Assembly (NCBI GenBank): GCA_963835535.1
Contig: CAWIFL010000004.1
Span: 620,001-684,000, forward strand
Source of the DNA: Fen-1245 sp963835535
GTDB taxonomy: Bacteria; Gemmatimonadota; Gemmatimonadetes; Gemmatimonadales; JACORV01
Direction: 5' to 3'
DNA: 64,000 nucleotides
Shown here: one piece after another, positions 58,705-64,000 of the stretch
How the letters are laid out: every line of letters begins with the position of its first letter
How positions within the stretch are numbered: position 1 is the first letter of the stretch
The notes under the pieces: generated by a model
Told to the model about the DNA's origin: nothing
Databases searched by the model: none
Seen by the model: the letters and a program-made list of their open reading frames with translations, nothing else
Program-made: the position numbers and the translations under genes

Positions 58705-59915
58705 GGCGTGAACAGCGCGAGGTCTATCGCGTCCGCCATCATCCGGTACCCCTCCTCGCCCGGGTGCAGGTGGTCGCCGCTGTCGGCCCTGGGCAGCAGC
58801 CGCGTCGGCTGGCCCGGGTCGCGCAAGGCCGCGTCGAAATCCACGACGCCGTCGAATGCGCCGCTCGTCTTGATCCACGCGTTGACCTTCTGGCGCGCCT
58901 CCTCGTGTCCCGGCCGGTCGTAGAACGAGCCGCCGAAGGGGAGGATGGTGGCGCCGTAGATCCTGATTCTGCGCGCGTGAGCCTGGGCGATCATCTGGCG
59001 GTAGCCTTCGATCAGACCCGTCGCGACGCTATCGGCCGCTGCGGGGCTCCGCGTGCCCCCGATGTCGTTGACGCCCTCGAGCACGATCTCCCACCGCACG
59101 CCGCTCTGGTCGAGCACGTCGCGTGCGTAGCGCGAGAGCGCAGCGGGACCGAGGCAGTCCCTGAGGATGCAGTTCCCGCCGATGCCGGCGTTGAGCACCG
59201 AGACGTGCGCCGTGCGCGGATCGGACTGCAGCCGCCGCGCGAGGTTGTCGGGCCAGCGGTCGTCCCGGTTCGTGCCCGCGCCGTGCCCGTCGGTGATGGA
59301 ATTGCCGAGCGTCACCACCGCCGAGCCCTCGGCGACGACGTCGAGGTTCGCGAGGAGGTACCAGTGCTCGGTCGTCGCGGCGTCCGCGAGATCCGGCGCC
59401 GACACCCAGTCGCCGGCCTTGATGTACGAGGTGGTCCGCGAGCCGGGATGCCCGGTGAGCGCGCTCGGCGCGACACCGATGCGGAGCGTGACCGCGAGAT
59501 TCGAGAGCGGAGCCACCGGGAAATCGAGCGGATCGGAGGTGATGGCCTGTCCGGCCGCGATCGTCACCGAGTCCGCGCCGCCGAAGGTGAGCCGTCGCTC
59601 GCTCGCCGGCTCGATCGCGCTCCCGCCCAAGGGCCGCGCGACGCGCGCCGCGCCGATGGCGACGGGGCCGTCGCCGAAGAGGTTGGAGAGGACCACCCGG
59701 ATCCGCGGCCCGCCGAGCGACACGTGGATCACCTGGCGCAGCGTCGAGCGGGCCAGCGGGGCGGGGGGCATGTTGCGCGGCTCGGTGAGCTGCTGGGACG
59801 ACGTCCAGGTGCCGAGCCAGTGCGGCGCCGGTGTTGCGGACGACCGGGGATGCGGCGTGCAGGCGCTCGCCGCGAGGGCGAACGCGAGCGCGAGCCAATG
59901 CGCAGGTCGCTTCAT
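58701..59915 (-). CDS. GDSL/SGNH-family esterase, exported
   Basis: A 404-residue esterase. The N-terminus is a signal with a weak lipobox (ASAC). Catalytic Ser206 sits in 'TLGNSITDG', the oxyanion residues in 'GIGGNC' and 'EGVNDIGGT', and D381/H384 in 'SGDHLHPGEEG'. A beta-sandwich of about 170 residues precedes the catalytic domain, as in other rhamnogalacturonan- or xylan-acetyl esterases. It likely complements the CE7 esterase in deacetylation. Its stop overlaps the esterase start; 7 bases separate it from GH9. Confidence 0.88.
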   Translation of the reverse strand: MKRPAHWLALAFALAASACTPHPRSSATPAPHWLGTWTSSQQLTEPRNMPPAPLARSTLRQVIHVSLGGPRIRVVLSNLFGDGPVAIGAARVARPLGGSAIEPASERRLTFGGADSVTIAAGQAITSDPLDFPVAPLSNLAVTLRIGVAPSALTGHPGSRTTSYIKAGDWVSAPDLADAATTEHWYLLANLDVVAEGSAVVTLGNSITDGHGAGTNRDDRWPDNLARRLQSDPRTAHVSVLNAGIGGNCILRDCLGPAALSRYARDVLDQSGVRWEIVLEGVNDIGGTRSPAAADSVATGLIEGYRQMIAQAHARRIRIYGATILPFGGSFYDRPGHEEARQKVNAWIKTSGAFDGVVDFDAALRDPGQPTRLLPRADSGDHLHPGEEGYRMMADAIDLALFTP

Positions 59916-59922
59916 GTGGTCC

Positions 59923-62397
59923 TCAATGGTACAGCGTGTGGACGGCGTTCCCCACGTAGACCAGCAGCGCCGCCTCGCCGATCACGTACTCGTTCTCGAA
60001 CCAGAGGAACGGCCAGTCCTCCTTCAGCTCCGGGAAGTCCGGCCGCACGATCACGACGCCGGGCGCGACGCCGCCCGCGATGAACGAGAAGTCCGCCCGG
60101 TTGTGCCCGTATGCCACGGTCATGCTGCGCGCGCCGACGCCCGAGACCAGCGACACGCTGGAGACGGGGTGCGTCCCGAGGACGTAGTCGAGGCCGCGGA
60201 CGGTGTACTCGGGCCCGACGATCTGCGGGAAGGCCTGGTGCAGCTCGAAGGTCTGCATCGCGAGGCCGAGCGCGGCGCCGCTCCCTCCCCATCCGCCGGC
60301 CGTCACCGGCACGCCGAACGGATTGCGCGCGAGCATGCTGTCGAGGCGCGCGCGATAGACGCGGGTGTCGCCCTCCATCCGCGCCCGGAACGCCGCGTCC
60401 ATGTACGGCAGCGCCCGCACGATGAGCCCGCCGAGGAAGACGAACGCGGAGTCGAGGTGCGGCGCGAGCGCCGTCAGCCGCGCGGCGTACTCGCGTCCCC
60501 CGCGCGTGGCGAGGAGCAGCTCGACGGCGGCCCGCGTCTCCTCGTCCTCGAGGCGGCCGCCCGTGGTGTTGCCGGCGCGGAAGAGCGCGGGCGGCGCGGC
60601 GTGGTCGTCCCGCCAGACGCGCTCGGCGGTCCGCAGGCACTCGTCCGCCAGCGAGTCGTCGTGTCCCCGCAGCACGTGGCTCGCCGCCGCGAGCGCCGCG
60701 ATCGAGCCGTAGTCGAGCGCGGTCGAGCGGCTCGTGAAGGCCCACCGATCGTCCGGCACGCCGGAGCGTCCGTTCTCCGGCGGCCGGCCGGTGAGCGACG
60801 AGTCGTAGACCAGCCCATCCGTCTTCGAGCCCGCGTCGCCCAGGAAGGTGTACTGCTCGAGCGTCGGCGCGATGATCCCGGGGATGGCGTGCCCCACGGC
60901 GCGGAACTGCGCGAGCAGCTGCAGGACGCCGTGCGCGATCTGCTGCACGATGTCCGGGACGTCGTCGGGCCGGCGGATCGCGACGTAGCGCTCGCTCTCC
61001 CGCACCGTCGTTTCGTCCCAGCTCACGCCGAAATCCTCGGCGGCCTGGGCCAGCGTCTCGACGACCGCGTACTGGCTCTGGGTCCGGATGTCGAAGTCGC
61101 CGGCGTCGGTCCAGCCCCCGACGTTGAGGCCCGGAATGTGTTCCCCGGCCCGATACGGCGTGTCCGTCGTCGGTCCCTGTGCGTAGAGGTCGAAGTGGAC
61201 GTGGTCGGGCGGTGCCTGCCGCGCGTCGTCGAGGTGCGACGCGCCGTGCCAGACCCGGTACCGGTCACGCACCAGCACGTGGTCCATCTGCTCGGGGAGG
61301 TACGTATCGAGCGACCGCGTCCACACCTCCGGGCCGTAGACGTCGTCGGCGATGCGGAACGGCTCGGAACGGACGCCGCGGTATTCGATCTCGTAGACGC
61401 CGCTCTCCCGCACCTCCGAGAAGTCGAAGCGCGCGTAGTCGTAGCGCAGGAACCGCCCCCACGGCGCGGCCGGCTGCGAGAGCCGCACGGCCCAAGTCCC
61501 GTCTGCCGCGAAGCTCAGGAGCCGGACGGTGGCGTCCGACGTGTCGTTCGCGTCGCTCTCCAGCACCGCCACCTTCTCCTGCAGCGGATGGTAGCCCACC
61601 TGTGAGTGGGCGATCACCGGCGTGCGGATCCAGCCAGGGATCTGGTGCGGCGTGACGCGCCACTCGAGCACCGTGCCGGTGCGGCCGGCGGGGAGGAGGC
61701 CGCGCACCACGAACCAGCCGTTCTGCGCCTTGTCGCGCCCGTCGTAGAGCGCGAGCGTGCCGTTCCGCGATGCGATCTCGACCCGGCGCTCCGGGTCCTC
61801 GGGCGCGAGCACCAGCGCGGAGCCCGTGTCGAGTGGCGCCGCCTCGAGCCGTCCGGCCACGGTGTCCATCGCACCGCCGGCCTCCCGCGGGAAGAGCCCG
61901 CTCCGGCCGTCCATCAGCCACGTCTTGCCGAAGTACGCGGACGGGAGGAACTCGAGGTTGAAGCCGGCGCGCCCCACCAGCGCCGCCGGCAGCGGCGCGG
62001 GGAGCCGCACGCCGATCACGACCGACGGGCCGTCGGCGCGCACGTCGACGACGTAGCCGAGCCCGTAATCGGTGTAGGTGAGGAACGCCTGGACGCGCTG
62101 CGCGGGGCGGTCCACCTGACTTCCCGACAGCGTCGGGATCGGATCCCACTGCTCGGGAGTCGGCGAGAGGCGCACGTCGCCGTTCGTGGCGGTGCGGACG
62201 CCGTGGTGGATCAACTCGACCCCGCTGAGCTTCGAGTCGCTGAACAGGCCGCTGTACCAGTTGGCGAAGACCAGCACGGTGACGCCGCGCGCCTCGAAGT
62301 ACGCCGAGTCGCTCAGCCGGAGGGGCTGCTGCTGGCCAACGGCGATGCCGCTCCCGATCGGGAGCAGGCAGGCCGCCAGCCACGCCGCTCGTGTCAT
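59923..62397 (-). CDS. GH9 endoglucanase-like enzyme with N-terminal Ig-like domain
   Basis: An 824-residue exported enzyme, ATG 62397 behind GAGGGGA. Signal peptide to about residue 21 (GIAVGQ). An unassigned 250-residue N-terminal beta domain is followed by a CelD_N-type Ig-like domain ('IAHSQVGYHPLQEKVAVL'), then the (alpha/alpha)6 GH9 barrel. The catalytic base aspartates are D431 and D434 in 'GGWTDAGDFD'; the acid is E803 in 'FENEYVIGEA'. Family GH9 mostly cleaves beta-1,4-glucans, so in a xylan locus it would help open cellulose-xylan mixtures or act on mixed-linkage glucan. Confidence 0.85.
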   Translation of the reverse strand: MTRAAWLAACLLPIGSGIAVGQQQPLRLSDSAYFEARGVTVLVFANWYSGLFSDSKLSGVELIHHGVRTATNGDVRLSPTPEQWDPIPTLSGSQVDRPAQRVQAFLTYTDYGLGYVVDVRADGPSVVIGVRLPAPLPAALVGRAGFNLEFLPSAYFGKTWLMDGRSGLFPREAGGAMDTVAGRLEAAPLDTGSALVLAPEDPERRVEIASRNGTLALYDGRDKAQNGWFVVRGLLPAGRTGTVLEWRVTPHQIPGWIRTPVIAHSQVGYHPLQEKVAVLESDANDTSDATVRLLSFAADGTWAVRLSQPAAPWGRFLRYDYARFDFSEVRESGVYEIEYRGVRSEPFRIADDVYGPEVWTRSLDTYLPEQMDHVLVRDRYRVWHGASHLDDARQAPPDHVHFDLYAQGPTTDTPYRAGEHIPGLNVGGWTDAGDFDIRTQSQYAVVETLAQAAEDFGVSWDETTVRESERYVAIRRPDDVPDIVQQIAHGVLQLLAQFRAVGHAIPGIIAPTLEQYTFLGDAGSKTDGLVYDSSLTGRPPENGRSGVPDDRWAFTSRSTALDYGSIAALAAASHVLRGHDDSLADECLRTAERVWRDDHAAPPALFRAGNTTGGRLEDEETRAAVELLLATRGGREYAARLTALAPHLDSAFVFLGGLIVRALPYMDAAFRARMEGDTRVYRARLDSMLARNPFGVPVTAGGWGGSGAALGLAMQTFELHQAFPQIVGPEYTVRGLDYVLGTHPVSSVSLVSGVGARSMTVAYGHNRADFSFIAGGVAPGVVIVRPDFPELKEDWPFLWFENEYVIGEAALLVYVGNAVHTLYH

Positions 62398-62431
62398 GCT
62401 TCCCCTCACCCGCGCGGGCGCCGCGCCGGCC

Positions 62432-64000
62432 TCAGCGCTGGCCGGTCACGCGGATCGTCTTCGTCGCCCGGATGTCGGCCGACGACGCCCCCACCTCCAG
62501 CGCGACGCGGTCGTTCTCCACCTTCCAGCCGTGCGAGGTCGTGTCCCAATAGGCCAGGGCGCGGGGCGCGAGGCGGAACTCGACCGTCCGCCGCTCGCCG
62601 GGCTGCAGGGTGATGCGCCGAAAGCCGCGCAGCTCCCGCTTGGGCCGCGGGACCGCCGAGCCCAGGTGCCGCACGTACAGCTGTATCACTTCGTCGCCCG
62701 CACGCGAGCCTGTGTTTCGCACGTCCACCGAAACCGTGAGCGTGTCGTTCCCGCGCAGAGCGCCGGCGCTGGTCTTGAGCGCACCATAGGCGAAGGTCGT
62801 GTAGCTCAGGCCGTAGCCGAACGGATAGAGCGGCGTCCCCTCGAAGTACCGATAGGTGCGGCCTGTCATGCGGTAGTCGTCGAACGCAGGCAGGTCGTTC
62901 ACACTCTTGTAGAAGGTCACCGGCAGGCGGCCGCCCGGATTGTAGTCGCCGAACAGCACGTTCGCGATCGCCGTCCCGCCGGCCTGGCCGGGATACCATG
63001 CGTCGAGGATCGCCGGCACGTGCTCCTCGGCCCAGGCAACGGCGAGCGCGCTCCCGTTGAGGAGCACCAGCACCGTGGGCTTGCCCATCTGGGCGACGCG
63101 CTCCAGGAGCCGCTCCTGGGCCGCCGGCAGGTCGAGGCTGGTGCGGTCGCCGCCGACGAAGCCGTCGGTGCGGATCCGCATTTCCTCGCCCTCCAGCCGC
63201 GACGTGATCCCGAGGCACAGCACCACGACGTCCGCCTGCTCCGCTGCCTGTACGGCCGCCGTCTCGAGCATCTCGCTGGGCGGCGCCCACAGCATCTGCA
63301 GCCCCGCCACGCCGTACGACTCCTGCCCTTCGACGCGGAGGTGGTAATCGCGCCCCGCCTCGAGCCGCACGGTGGCGACGGTCGGGAAGAACGGCCGCGG
63401 CGGCTCGTCGTTGCGGCCCGGGAAGATCGACCGGAGGACCAGGCTGTCGTCCAGGTAGAGGAAGTACTTCACCGTGCCGATGAGGCCGAGCCGGTAGCGG
63501 CCGGTCACCGGCGCGCGGAGCGTCGCGGTCCACCGGACCCCGAAGTCGTCCGGGTCCATGTCGGCGCGCGGCGCGCCCTCCTGCCAGTCGGCGTCGAGCG
63601 TCGAATCCACGCGCGTGAACAGCGGCGTGCCCTGCATCGTCCGGTGTCCGAAGAACGCGACGTCGAGACCGTGCTGCCCGTTCGCGGCCGTGAGCACGGC
63701 GGAGGGCACGACGCTCATCACCGGCACGCTGTCGGCGAAGTCGGCACCCTGCGCGTAGATCACTCGTGTCGCGGGGGAGACGGCCGCGCGGATCCCGCGC
63801 AGCGGAGTGATCGGATCGGCCGGCGTCCCGTTGTAGTTGCCGAGCAGCACCCACGCCTGGTCGGCATTGGGCCCGATCACCGCGATGGTGCCGATGTCCT
63901 TCTTGAGCGGCAGCAGCCCGCCGACGTTCTTGAGCAGGACCATGGACTCGTCGGCCACGTCGAGCGCGAGCGCGCGATGCGCCGGCGAGTCGAGGTCGCC
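62432..64000 (-). CDS. GH3 glycosidase with PA14 insert (partial, 5' end beyond window)
   Basis: The C-terminal 522 codons of a family 3 enzyme; the frame stays open to base 64000, where it reads 'DLDSPAHRALALDVADESMVLLKNVGGLLPL'. What is visible is the alpha/beta sandwich ('GTIAVIGPNADQ'), split by a PA14 domain (about 'HGLDVAFFGHRTMQGTPLF' to 'EGQESYGVAGLQMLWAPP'), then the rest of the sandwich with 'LEGEEMRIRTDGFVGGDRTSLDLPA' and a fibronectin-III-like end. PA14 inserts occur in beta-glucosidases and beta-xylosidases and shape the active site. It lies upstream of GH9 in the right-hand operon, 34 bases away. Confidence 0.9.
   Translation of the reverse strand, partial: GDLDSPAHRALALDVADESMVLLKNVGGLLPLKKDIGTIAVIGPNADQAWVLLGNYNGTPADPITPLRGIRAAVSPATRVIYAQGADFADSVPVMSVVPSAVLTAANGQHGLDVAFFGHRTMQGTPLFTRVDSTLDADWQEGAPRADMDPDDFGVRWTATLRAPVTGRYRLGLIGTVKYFLYLDDSLVLRSIFPGRNDEPPRPFFPTVATVRLEAGRDYHLRVEGQESYGVAGLQMLWAPPSEMLETAAVQAAEQADVVVLCLGITSRLEGEEMRIRTDGFVGGDRTSLDLPAAQERLLERVAQMGKPTVLVLLNGSALAVAWAEEHVPAILDAWYPGQAGGTAIANVLFGDYNPGGRLPVTFYKSVNDLPAFDDYRMTGRTYRYFEGTPLYPFGYGLSYTTFAYGALKTSAGALRGNDTLTVSVDVRNTGSRAGDEVIQLYVRHLGSAVPRPKRELRGFRRITLQPGERRTVEFRLAPRALAYWDTTSHGWKVENDRVALEVGASSADIRATKTIRVTGQR

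Noticed and set aside
1..64000. CRISPR arrays, tRNA/rRNA genes, insertion sequences or prophage
   Set aside because: No regularly spaced direct repeats, cloverleaf-like sequences, transposase motifs or phage genes were recognised by eye; a tRNA scan could not be run.

Overview
The window is about 70% G+C with very compact genes: many start/stop overlaps of the ATGA or GTGA type, and frequent GTG starts. It carries SusC/SusD-type outer-membrane uptake genes, a PorV/PorQ-like barrel and a subtilase with a C-terminal FlgD-like fold, all in a high-GC Gram-negative background. This mix points to a Gemmatimonadota-like bacterium, probably from soil or sediment. That assignment rests on gene content and protein style, not on a marker phylogeny.

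Region 1 (1-7400) is housekeeping on the minus strand. A tight dnaE-accA-ricT-metG operon is followed by the 5' end of an M23-type peptidase gene cut by the window edge. Region 2 (7450-17340) is a secreted-protein and peptidase block: an HEXXH lipoprotein, a subtilase, a PorV/PorQ-like protein, a membrane-anchored aminopeptidase, a TPR protein, an M20 dipeptidase, a small YedY/sulfite-oxidase-like enzyme and a tiny plug-like lipoprotein. An unusual large inverted repeat lies at 16086-16180.

Region 3 (17344-64000) is a very large glucuronoxylan utilisation locus. The first operon reads leftwards from 33.1 kb: susC, susD, GH3, GPH sugar transporter, GH10 xylanase lipoprotein, FadR-type GntR regulator, GH115 and GH43 lipoprotein. 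A second block reads leftwards from 38.9 kb: Gfo/Idh dehydrogenase (best guess D-xylose dehydrogenase), ExuT-like transporter, GH67 and xylose isomerase. Next come an agmatine-to-putrescine pair (aguA, aguB), a small lipoprotein, and a GntP-family permease. A set of oxidative xylose genes follows: KGSA dehydrogenase, YjhG/YagF-type xylonate dehydratase and an FAH-family 2-keto-3-deoxyxylonate dehydratase. GH105, DinB, a polyol dehydrogenase, a divergent GH115, GH79, and an operon of GH3 (PA14), GH9, GDSL esterase, CE7 acetylxylan esterase, ExuT-like transporter and GH43 complete it.

Together these genes could take acetylated 4-O-methyl-glucuronoxylan from the cell surface to 2-oxoglutarate through the Weimberg route. 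Xylose isomerase is also present, but no xylulokinase is in the window.

The most notable regulatory signal is a shared operator-like sequence, consensus GTGATAAGATSAC. It is a perfect 15-bp palindrome just downstream of a good sigma-70-like promoter for susC. Variants lie upstream of GH67-xylA, the Gfo/Idh dehydrogenase, the small lipoprotein/permease divergent pair and the divergent GH115. The likely ligand-responsive regulator is the FadR-type protein encoded inside the susC operon. No tRNA, rRNA, CRISPR array, insertion sequence or phage gene was recognised. No gene-free stretch reaches 300 bases.
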